Assembly: GCF_003814875.1 (NCBI RefSeq)
Contig: NZ_RKQF01000001.1
Span: 10,044,001-10,108,000 of the forward strand
Direction of reading: 5' to 3'
DNA from: Streptomyces sp. Ag109_O5-1
GTDB taxonomy: Bacteria > Actinomycetota > Actinomycetes > Streptomycetales > Streptomycetaceae
Length of the DNA stretch: 64,000 bases
Below are positions 51,266 through 58,444 of this stretch, in pieces. The position numbers and the translations under genes are program-made. The notes under the pieces were generated by a model that searched no databases, was not told the DNA's origin, and worked only from the letters and a program-made list of their open reading frames with translations. Each line of letters begins with the position of its first letter. The first letter of the stretch is position 1.

Positions 51266-52801
51266 ATGGATCTCTCAAGACGTGTCTTCGTCACCTCGGC
51301 CGCCGTCGTGGCGGTGACGGCCGGCCTTCCGGCCCTCCCCGCCACCGCCGCGGACACAGATCTCTCCCGTATCCCCGTGGGCTCCGGCGACACCCCGGCC
51401 GACCTGGTCCGCAAGGCCTCCCGAGTACGCCCCACCGTACGGCAGATCGCCTGGCAACGGCTGGAGCGCACCGCCTTCCTGCACTTCGGCGTCAACACCT
51501 TCACCGGCCTGGAGTGGGGCACCGGCGACGAGGACCCGAACGTCTTCCAGCCGACCGGCCTCGACACCGACCAGTGGGCACAGGCCCTCCGCGACGGCGG
51601 CTTCCGGCTCGCCATCCTCACGGTCAAACACCACGACGGCTTCGTCCTCTACCCGTCCCGGTACACCGACCACACGGTGGCATCGAGCAGTTGGCAGAGC
51701 GGCCACGGCGATGTCCTGCGCTCCTTCGCGGACTCGATGCGGCGACACGGCCTGAAGGTCGGCGTCTACATCTCCCCGGCCGACGAGAACCAGTACCTGC
51801 ACGGCGTGTACGCCAACGGCAGCGCCCGCACCACACACACGATCCCGACCCTCACCGAGGGCGACGGCCGCACCCCCGGCCGCCTCTTCGCCCTCGACGC
51901 CACCGACTACGGCGCCCATATGCTCAACACCCTCTACGAGGTGCTCACCGAATACGGCCCGGTCGACGAGGTGTGGTTCGACGGTGCCCAGGGCCACATC
52001 CCGCCGGACAAGGTGGAGAACTACGACTGGGACAGCTGGTACACGCTGGTGCGCACGCTCGCCCCGGACGCGTCCATAGCCGTCACCGGCCCGGACGTGC
52101 GCTGGGTCGGCAACGAGGGCGGCCTTGCACGCGAGGACGAGTGGAGTGTCATCCCGGTCAAGGAGAACCAGTACGGCCGCACCGACTGGGCCCTCTCCTA
52201 CGACACCGCCGACGAGGGCAGCCGGGCCGCACTGGTCGTGGCGCAGCCCAGGACCGACTACCTCCAGTGGTGGCCGGCCGAGTGCGATGTGTCCATCCGG
52301 GACGGCTGGTTCTACCACGCCGACCAACAGCCCAAATCCGTGGACGAGTTGACGGAGATCTACTTCGGATCGGTCGGCCGCAACGCCGTGCTGCTGCTCA
52401 ACGTCCCGCCGGACACCGACGGTCTGCTGCACGCCACGGACGTGGTCCGGCTGCGGGAGTTCCGGGAGCGGGTGGACCGGGAACTGCCCGAGGACTTCAC
52501 CTCGGGTGCGCGGAAGACGGTGACATCGGGCGGTGTGACGGTCGACCTGGGCCAGGAGCGGGAGGTCGACCGGGTCCGGCTCGCGGAGGACATCCGGTAC
52601 GGGCAGCAGGCGGAGGGTGTCGTGGTCGAGGCGTACTCGGCCGGTGCGTGGGCCGAGGTGGTCACGGCCGGCACGGTGGGGGCGAGCAGGATCCTGCGGC
52701 TGGCGGAGCCGGTGATGGCCCGGAGGTGGCGAGTGCGGGTGACGGCGGCCCGGGGGGCCGTACGGATCTCGGAGTTCGGGCTGTACCGGTCACGAGGCTG
52801 A
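51266..52801 (+). CDS. Exported GH29 alpha-L-fucosidase of the 1,3/1,4-specific (GH29-B-like) type
   Basis: This 511-residue protein starts MDLSRRVFVTSAAVVAVTAG, a Tat-type signal (RRVFV) with cleavage near ATAA. The catalytic domain has FLHFGVNTFTGLEWGTGDEDP, FRLAILTVKHHDGFVLYPSRYTDHTVASSSW and VDEVWFDGAQG with nucleophile Asp, followed by REDEWSVIPVKE and WWPAECDVSIRDGWFYH, the pattern of 1,3-1,4-alpha-L-fucosidases of subfamily GH29-B that act on Lewis-type structures. The last 100 residues (VDLGQEREVDRVRLAED) form a beta-sandwich like discoidin domains. It is 16 bp after the GH20 gene and overlaps the LacI gene tail-to-tail by 12 bp. Confidence 0.88.
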   Translation: MDLSRRVFVTSAAVVAVTAGLPALPATAADTDLSRIPVGSGDTPADLVRKASRVRPTVRQIAWQRLERTAFLHFGVNTFTGLEWGTGDEDPNVFQPTGLDTDQWAQALRDGGFRLAILTVKHHDGFVLYPSRYTDHTVASSSWQSGHGDVLRSFADSMRRHGLKVGVYISPADENQYLHGVYANGSARTTHTIPTLTEGDGRTPGRLFALDATDYGAHMLNTLYEVLTEYGPVDEVWFDGAQGHIPPDKVENYDWDSWYTLVRTLAPDASIAVTGPDVRWVGNEGGLAREDEWSVIPVKENQYGRTDWALSYDTADEGSRAALVVAQPRTDYLQWWPAECDVSIRDGWFYHADQQPKSVDELTEIYFGSVGRNAVLLLNVPPDTDGLLHATDVVRLREFRERVDRELPEDFTSGARKTVTSGGVTVDLGQEREVDRVRLAEDIRYGQQAEGVVVEAYSAGAWAEVVTAGTVGASRILRLAEPVMARRWRVRVTAARGAVRISEFGLYRSRG

Positions 52802-53860
52802 CCGCGACGGCGCGTCGCGGTCGGCGGCGGGTGCCGTGCTGCCCCGTACGGTCAGCCGGGGCACCGGCACCCGCACGGCCCGCGCCGAGCCGCCGTCCAG
52901 CAGGGCCGTCAGCTCCCGTGCCGCCGTGCGGCCGAACTCCGCACTGTCCCGGGAGAGCGCCGACAGCCAGGGCTTGACCATCCGGCACAGGGCCGAGTCC
53001 TCCCAGGAGACGACGGAGACGTCGTCCGGTACGGAGTAGCCGAGTTCGGCCGCCGCGGCGACCCCGGCCACCGCCATCACGTCGTTGTCGTAGATCAGGG
53101 CCGTCGGAGGCGGGGCCGCGCGCAGCACACGGCGGGTGACGGCCGCGCCCTCGGCGTCGGAGTAGTCGGTGGTGACGGAGCGGACCTCGGACAGGCCGCG
53201 CCGGTCGGCCTCGGCGCGCAGGGTGCGGACCCGGCGCTGGGTGTGGGCGAGGCCCGGCAGGCCCGCGATGTGCACGATCCGGCGGTGGCCCAGGGCCGTG
53301 AGCTCGTCGACCACCGACGCCATCGCGGCCGCGTCGTCCGCCCACACCGTCGACAGCTCGGGGTGGCGTTCGTCGGGGGCGCCGCCGATCACCACGGCGG
53401 GCAGGCCGAGTTCGTCGAGGAGGCCGGGGCGGGGGTCGTCGGCGCGCGGGTCCACCATCAGGATGCCGTCGACGCGGTGCTCCGCCCACCAGCGGCGGTA
53501 GACCGCGCACTCGTCGGCCACGTCCTCGGCCATCTGGAAGAGCAGACCGAGATGGCGCTCGGCCAGTACCTCCTGGATACCGGAGACCAGTTGGAGGAAG
53601 AAGGAGTCCACGCCCAGGGAGTGCGCGGGGCGGGCGAGGACGAAGCCGACCGTGGCAGCCCCCTCGCCCGACAGCGCACGGGCCGCCGTGCTCGGCCGCC
53701 AGCCGAGCTGCTCGGCGACCCGGTGGACCCGGGCCCTGGTCGTCTCGGAGACGCCGGGGCGGCCGTTGAGCGCGAAGGAGACCGCGCTCTCGGAGACTCC
53801 GGCCCGGCGTGCGATGTCCTTCATCGTCGGCCGGCGCGCGGGTGAGCGTTTCTCCGCCAA
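52790..53860 (-). CDS. LacI-family repressor of the N-glycan uptake operon
   Basis: The TTG start gives 356 residues (an ATG at codon 13 is an alternative). The DNA-binding domain reads RPTMKDIARRAGVSESAVSFALNGRPGVSETTRARVHRVAEQLGWRPSTAARALSGE, a canonical LacI helix-turn-helix and hinge. The periplasmic-binding-protein-like sensor domain follows (TVGFVLARPAHSLG, VDGILMVDPRADDP, VADEC.., LIYDNDVMAVAGVAAAAELGYSVPDDVSVVSWEDS). It faces the ABC transporter genes across 227 bp with three operator-like elements. The effector is probably a mannose- or GlcNAc-containing sugar; not shown by sequence. Confidence 0.9.
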   Translation of the reverse strand: MAEKRSPARRPTMKDIARRAGVSESAVSFALNGRPGVSETTRARVHRVAEQLGWRPSTAARALSGEGAATVGFVLARPAHSLGVDSFFLQLVSGIQEVLAERHLGLLFQMAEDVADECAVYRRWWAEHRVDGILMVDPRADDPRPGLLDELGLPAVVIGGAPDERHPELSTVWADDAAAMASVVDELTALGHRRIVHIAGLPGLAHTQRRVRTLRAEADRRGLSEVRSVTTDYSDAEGAAVTRRVLRAAPPPTALIYDNDVMAVAGVAAAAELGYSVPDDVSVVSWEDSALCRMVKPWLSALSRDSAEFGRTAARELTALLDGGSARAVRVPVPRLTVRGSTAPAADRDAPSRSAS

Positions 53861-53891
53861 GACACTGCCTCACTCGGTTCGGGGCGTGATC

Positions 53892-53997
53892 CGCTAATGC
53901 GCTTGAGCAGAAACAGCCTAAAGCGCATTAGCGATCGGCCGCAATACCTCGCAAGCATCTTGCTGAGCAGGAGCTTTGTGCCACTAATGACTTTAGC
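53892..53997. promoter_or_regulatory. Three LacI-type operator elements between repressor and transporter genes
   Basis: CGCTAATGCGCTT (53892-53904) and its exact inverted copy AAGCGCATTAGCG (53921-53933) form a 13-bp inverted repeat with a 16-base gap. Each arm is itself nearly palindromic around GCGC (TAAAGCGCATTA). A third related element, CTAATGACTTTAGC, lies at 53984-53997. They sit between the LacI start and the binding-protein start at 54088. Confidence 0.75.
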
Positions 53998-54087
53998 TGA
54001 GCCGAATCCATTGACTTGTCGTGGAAACGGCGTGCAAGGTCTGGCGCGGCACCTTCGGTCAACCCCACCGCAAAGGAGTCACGGACC

Positions 54088-55380
54088 ATGCACATCTCCC
54101 GCAGAGTCTTCGCCCTCGCCGCTGCCGCCCTGCTCGCTCTGCCGCTGAGCGCCTGCGGTTCCGGGGAGGACGGCGGCGGATCCACCGACGCCTCGGGCAA
54201 GGTCGAGGGCGACATCACCTTCCAGACCTGGAACCTGCGCGCGAACTTCAAGCCGTACTTCGACGGCCTGATCTCGGACTTCGAGAAGAAGTACCCGGAC
54301 ACCCATGTGAAGTGGATCGACCAGCCGGCCGAGGGCTACGCCGACAAGATCAGCGCCGACGCGGCCGGCGGCACGCTGCCCGACGTCGTCAACGTCTCCC
54401 CGGACCTCGTCGCCCCGCTCGCCAGGGCGGGCCTCGCCCTCGACCTCGACAAGGCGGCGGCGAAGTACAGGTCCGAGTACCTGGACGGGGCTTGGGCCAG
54501 CCACCGGATACCGGGGATGAGCGGGACGTACGCCTTCCCCTGGTACCTGAACACCGGGCCGCTCTTCTACAACAAGTCCCTGTTCAAGGAGGCCGGGCTC
54601 GACCCCGCCCAGCCGCCGAAGACATACGACGACCTCTTCGCCGACGCCCTGAAGATGGCGAAGCAGAGCGGCGGCAAGGTCGCCACCCTCGCCAACGTCC
54701 CCACCATCGAGGACTTCGGCCGCTACGGCGTCGAGCTGATGAACAAGGAAGGCACCGGGTTCGCCTTCAACGACGCCAAGGGGGTCGAACTGCTCACCAG
54801 GTACCAGGAGTTGTACGACGCCAAGGCACTCGACCCACAGGCGCTGACCGCGACCCCGGAGTCCTCCGGCAAGAAGTTCCTCACCGAGGCCGTCGCCATG
54901 AACCCCGGCAGCGCCCTCGACCTCGACAACTTCAAGAAGCAGGCGCCGAACCTGTACAAGAACATCGGCATCACCGACCAGATCACCAGCACCGGGCACG
55001 TCAACATGTACGTGATGGGCGTGATGGTCAACACCAAGACCAGGCACACCCCGGCCGCCGTCGCCTTCGCGCACTTCGTGACCGACGCGCAGAACCAGAT
55101 GTCCTTCGCCAAGCAGGTCGCCATCTTCCCGAGCACCGCCGGCTCCCTCGACGACCCGTACTTCACCGAGGAGGACGGCACCGACGAGACCCGGGTCCGG
55201 ATCGCCGCCGCCAAGTCCCTGCAGAACGCGGTCAACTACACGCCCGTGCTGTTCAGCGACCAGATGAAGACCGCGCTGCGCAACGAGGTCGCCAAGGCGT
55301 TGCTGGGCAAGGAGAGCCCCAAGGCGGCCCTCGACAACGCTGTCAAGGCCTGCGACCAGCTCCTGCAGCAGCAGGGGTGA
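54088..55380 (+). CDS. ABC transporter solute-binding lipoprotein (probable N-glycan oligosaccharide binder)
   Basis: An ATG after AAAGGAGTC gives 430 residues. The signal peptide RRVFALAAAALLALPLSAC has a lipobox LSAC, so the mature protein is lipid-anchored at Cys23 outside the cell. The remainder is a type-I extracellular sugar-binding protein: ITFQTWNLRANFKPYFDGLISDFEKKYPD, WIDQPAEGYADKISADAAGGTLPDVVNV, FPWYLNTGPLFYNKSLFKEAGLDP and a C-terminal cap ending KACDQLL. Genomic context (GH85, GH38, GH5 genes in the same operon) suggests that it binds Man(n)GlcNAc released by the endoglycosidase, analogous to NgtS of Streptococcus pneumoniae; the ligand is inferred. Confidence 0.88.
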   Translation: MHISRRVFALAAAALLALPLSACGSGEDGGGSTDASGKVEGDITFQTWNLRANFKPYFDGLISDFEKKYPDTHVKWIDQPAEGYADKISADAAGGTLPDVVNVSPDLVAPLARAGLALDLDKAAAKYRSEYLDGAWASHRIPGMSGTYAFPWYLNTGPLFYNKSLFKEAGLDPAQPPKTYDDLFADALKMAKQSGGKVATLANVPTIEDFGRYGVELMNKEGTGFAFNDAKGVELLTRYQELYDAKALDPQALTATPESSGKKFLTEAVAMNPGSALDLDNFKKQAPNLYKNIGITDQITSTGHVNMYVMGVMVNTKTRHTPAAVAFAHFVTDAQNQMSFAKQVAIFPSTAGSLDDPYFTEEDGTDETRVRIAAAKSLQNAVNYTPVLFSDQMKTALRNEVAKALLGKESPKAALDNAVKACDQLLQQQG

Positions 55381-55385
55381 CACGG

Positions 55386-56273
55386 ATGGCCGGTGTGTCG
55401 CGAGTGCGGCGTCAACTGCCCACCAGTCCGTGGTTGTTCGCTGCCCCCGGGCTGCTGGTCGTCGGCGCCTTCGTGCTCTATCCGTTCGTCTCGACGGTGG
55501 TCAATTCGTTTACTGACCGCCGCACCCTGATCCCCGGCCGGTTCGTCGGCCTCGCCAACTTCCGTGAGCTGATCCACGACGACATGTTCTGGACCGGTCT
55601 GCGCAACAGCACGCTGTACATCGTGGGCGTGGTGCCCGCCCTCGTCGTCCTGCCGTTGCTGCTCGCCCTGCTGGTGCAGAAGAACATCCCCGGCATCACC
55701 TTCTTCCGGTCCGCCTTCTACACGCCGGTCGTCGCCTCGATCGTCGTGGTCGGGCTCATCTGGGTCTGGCTGCTCGACGAACGCGGACTGGTCAACTCCC
55801 TGCTGGAGACCGTCGGGATCGGACGGATCGGTTTCCTCAGCGACCAGTGGCTGCTCCTGCTGAGCGCGATGGCCGTCACGGTCTGGAAGGGCCTCGGCTA
55901 CTACATGATCATTTACCTGGCCGCACTCGCCAATGTCCCGCGCGAACTGCACGAGGCCGCCGCCGTGGACGGCGCGGGAGCGGTGCGCCGCTTCCTCACC
56001 GTCACCGTGCCCGCCGTACGCTCGACGATGGTGCTGGTCGCCGCGCTCTCCTCGGTCGCCGCCTTCAAGGTGTTCTCCGAGGTGTACCTGATGGCGGGCC
56101 CGAGCGGCGGCCCGGCCGGCGAGGACACCACCCTCGTCATGCTCGTCCAGCGCACCGGCACCGGACTGACCGGCCGGGTCGGCTACGCCTCGGCGCTCTC
56201 CGTCGTCGTCTTCGTCGTCACCGTCGTGCTGATGCTCCTCGTGCTGCGCGCCGACCGGAGGGAGCGCACATGA
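55386..56273 (+). CDS. ABC sugar transporter permease 1
   Basis: The ATG at 55386 gives 295 residues; a GTG at 55377 that overlaps the upstream stop (GTGA) is also possible. Six membrane helices are predicted, beginning WLFAAPGLLVVGAFVLYPF. The EAA loop that contacts the ATPase is HEAAAVDGAGAVRRFLTVTVPAV, placing it in the MalF/CUT1 group. It forms a heterodimer with the next gene product. No ATPase gene is in the operon; Streptomyces typically uses the shared ATPase MsiK for such importers. Confidence 0.92.
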   Translation: MAGVSRVRRQLPTSPWLFAAPGLLVVGAFVLYPFVSTVVNSFTDRRTLIPGRFVGLANFRELIHDDMFWTGLRNSTLYIVGVVPALVVLPLLLALLVQKNIPGITFFRSAFYTPVVASIVVVGLIWVWLLDERGLVNSLLETVGIGRIGFLSDQWLLLLSAMAVTVWKGLGYYMIIYLAALANVPRELHEAAAVDGAGAVRRFLTVTVPAVRSTMVLVAALSSVAAFKVFSEVYLMAGPSGGPAGEDTTLVMLVQRTGTGLTGRVGYASALSVVVFVVTVVLMLLVLRADRRERT

Positions 56274-57169
56274 CCGTCACCGAGGAGCGGGTCCAGGCCG
56301 TGCCCCGGGCCAAGGATGCACGCGTCACCGACGAGCACGGGCGCCGGATCCGGATCGGCGAACTGCTCTGGCGGTACACCCTGTTGCTGCTCGTCCTCGC
56401 CCTCACCGTCGGCCCGTTCCTGTGGCAGCTGTCCACGTCCCTCAAGGGCCCCACCGAGGACATCTTCAGCTCACCGCCGAGCTTCCTGCCCGAACATCCC
56501 ACCCTGCACAACTACCAGCGGGTCGCCGACACCATCCCCGTCTGGGACTACGCCCTCAACTCGCTGAAGGTCGCGAGCGCGAGCGTGGTGACCAACTGCG
56601 TCGGCTCGGCACTCGCCGGATACGCCCTCGCCCGGCTGCGCTACCGGGGCCGCCGGATCGCCACCCTGGTCTTCATCCTCGCGATGCTGGTACCGGTGGA
56701 GGGCATCATCATCGCCCAGTTCACCACCATGCGGGAGCTCGGCCTCAACAACACCCTGATCGGGGTCGTGCTGCCCGGTTCCGTCGGCGCCATGAACGTG
56801 CTGCTGATGCGCAACGCCTTCCTCAACCTGCCCTACGAGATCGAGGAGGCGGCCTACGTCGACGGCGCCGACGTCTGGCAGCGGTTCCTGCGGATCGCCC
56901 TGCCGTCGGTCAAGGGCACGGTCGCCGTTGTCGCGATCTTCGCCTTCATGGGCGCCTGGGACGACTTCCTGTGGCCGCTGATCGTGCTCAGCGATCCCTC
57001 CAGGTTCACGCTCACCATAGGCCTCAACTATCTGCACGGCACCTTCGCCAACGACGAGCGCCTCGTCGCCGCCGGCACCGTGATCGCGGTGGCCCCGCTC
57101 ATCGCCCTGTTCGCCTGCCTCCAGCGGTACTTCTTCCGCGGGGTCGGCGAAGGCGCCGTCAAAGGCTGA
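56270..57169 (+). CDS. ABC sugar transporter permease 2
   Basis: The ATG at 56270 overlaps the previous stop by four bases (ATGA), giving 299 residues. Six membrane helices are predicted after a 35-residue cytosolic leader. The EAA motif is EEAAYVDGADVWQRFLRIALPSVKGTV, and the typical MalG-like first loop LSTSLKGPTEDIFSSPPSFLPEHPTLHNYQRV lies between helix 1 and 2. It pairs with permease 1 to import the oligosaccharide bound by the upstream lipoprotein. Confidence 0.93.
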   Translation: MTVTEERVQAVPRAKDARVTDEHGRRIRIGELLWRYTLLLLVLALTVGPFLWQLSTSLKGPTEDIFSSPPSFLPEHPTLHNYQRVADTIPVWDYALNSLKVASASVVTNCVGSALAGYALARLRYRGRRIATLVFILAMLVPVEGIIIAQFTTMRELGLNNTLIGVVLPGSVGAMNVLLMRNAFLNLPYEIEEAAYVDGADVWQRFLRIALPSVKGTVAVVAIFAFMGAWDDFLWPLIVLSDPSRFTLTIGLNYLHGTFANDERLVAAGTVIAVAPLIALFACLQRYFFRGVGEGAVKG

Positions 57170-57193
57170 CCACCGTTCCCGCAAGGAGACCGC

Positions 57194-58444
57194 ATGCCTC
57201 CTGCCGCGCCGCGCTTCGGCGTCAACTACACCCCCAGCGAAGGGTGGTTCCATCACTGGCTCGACTTCGACCTGGACTCGGTACGGGCCGACCTGGACTC
57301 GATCGCCGCGCTCGGCCTGGACCACATCCGGGTCTTCCCGCTGTGGCCCTACTTCCAGCCCGACCGCACCCTGATCCGCCCACGCGCCGTCGAGCAGCTG
57401 GCCGCCCTCGCCGACGCGGCGGCGGAGCGCGGCCTGGACGTCAACGTCGACGGCCTGCAGGGGCACCTGAGCAGCTTCGACTTCCTGCCCGCCTGGACCC
57501 GGACCTGGCACCGGCGCAACCTCTTCACCGACCCGGACGTGGTCGACGCGGAGGCCGCCTATCTGCGCACCCTCGCCGCCGCCCTCGCGGACCGGCCCAA
57601 CTTCATCGGGATGACCATCGGCAACGAGGTCAACCAGTTCGCCGCCGGCCCTCATCCGGACCCGGACCGGATCACCGAGGAGGACGCGGAGCGCTGGCTG
57701 GTACGGCTGCTGGCCGCCTGCGCCGAGGGCGCGCCGGCCGGGCTCCACCTGCATGCCTGCTACGACGCCGCCTGGTACCAGGACGACCAGCCCTTCACCC
57801 CCGCCCACTCGGCCCGCCTCGGCGACGTCACCGCCGTGCACTCCTGGGTGTTCAACGGCACCGCCCAGCGGCACGGCCGTACCGCCCTCCAGACCGAGCA
57901 GCACGCCGCGTACCTAGTGGAGTTGAGCAAGGCCTGGGCCCATCGGCAGCACCGGCCCGTCTGGTTGCAGGAGGTCGGCGCGCCCGCCCCGCTGATCCCG
58001 GCCGAGCACGCCGCCGCCTTCGCCGAGGCCACGATCACCGCCGTACTGGACTGCCCCGACCTCTGGGGGGTCACCTGGTGGTGCTCCCACGACGTCAGCC
58101 GAGGCCTGGCCGACTTCCCCGAACTCGAATACGGGCTGGGCCTGTTGACCAACGACCGCAAGCCCAAGGACATCGCGCGCGTCCTCGCGGCGGCCGAGCC
58201 CAGCACGGCACCTGAGCGCGGTACGGCCCTCGTCGTGCCCTCGGCCCCGGCCTCGCGCTCCCAATGCGCCCCCGGCGGGCCGGTCTTCGACGCCTACTTC
58301 CGGCTCGTCGCGGACGGCGTCCGCCCCACCACCGTCCTCGACACGCGCGCGGCCGACCAGGACCATCTGACCGCACGCGGCATCACCGAAGTCGTCACTC
58401 CCGATCAGGTACTCCCCACCCCACAAGGAGGCACCCGCTCGTGA
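57194..58444 (+). CDS. Cytosolic GH5 beta-mannosidase-like enzyme (GH5_18 type, predicted Man-beta-1,4-GlcNAc hydrolase)
   Basis: An ATG after AAGGAGACC gives 416 residues with no signal peptide. The TIM-barrel starts RFGVNYTPSEGWFHHWLDFD. The acid/base Glu144 is in MTIGNEVNQF and the nucleophile Glu260 in VWLQEVGAP, in the usual GH-A positions at the ends of strands 4 and 7. GVTWWCSHDVSRGL lies near strand 8. The pattern resembles subfamily GH5_18, whose bifidobacterial member cleaves Man-beta-1,4-GlcNAc from the N-glycan core. Cytosolic location, the adjacent ENGase gene and GH38 fit that role exactly; the subfamily call is from memory and needs a tree. Confidence 0.75.
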   Translation: MPPAAPRFGVNYTPSEGWFHHWLDFDLDSVRADLDSIAALGLDHIRVFPLWPYFQPDRTLIRPRAVEQLAALADAAAERGLDVNVDGLQGHLSSFDFLPAWTRTWHRRNLFTDPDVVDAEAAYLRTLAAALADRPNFIGMTIGNEVNQFAAGPHPDPDRITEEDAERWLVRLLAACAEGAPAGLHLHACYDAAWYQDDQPFTPAHSARLGDVTAVHSWVFNGTAQRHGRTALQTEQHAAYLVELSKAWAHRQHRPVWLQEVGAPAPLIPAEHAAAFAEATITAVLDCPDLWGVTWWCSHDVSRGLADFPELEYGLGLLTNDRKPKDIARVLAAAEPSTAPERGTALVVPSAPASRSQCAPGGPVFDAYFRLVADGVRPTTVLDTRAADQDHLTARGITEVVTPDQVLPTPQGGTRS

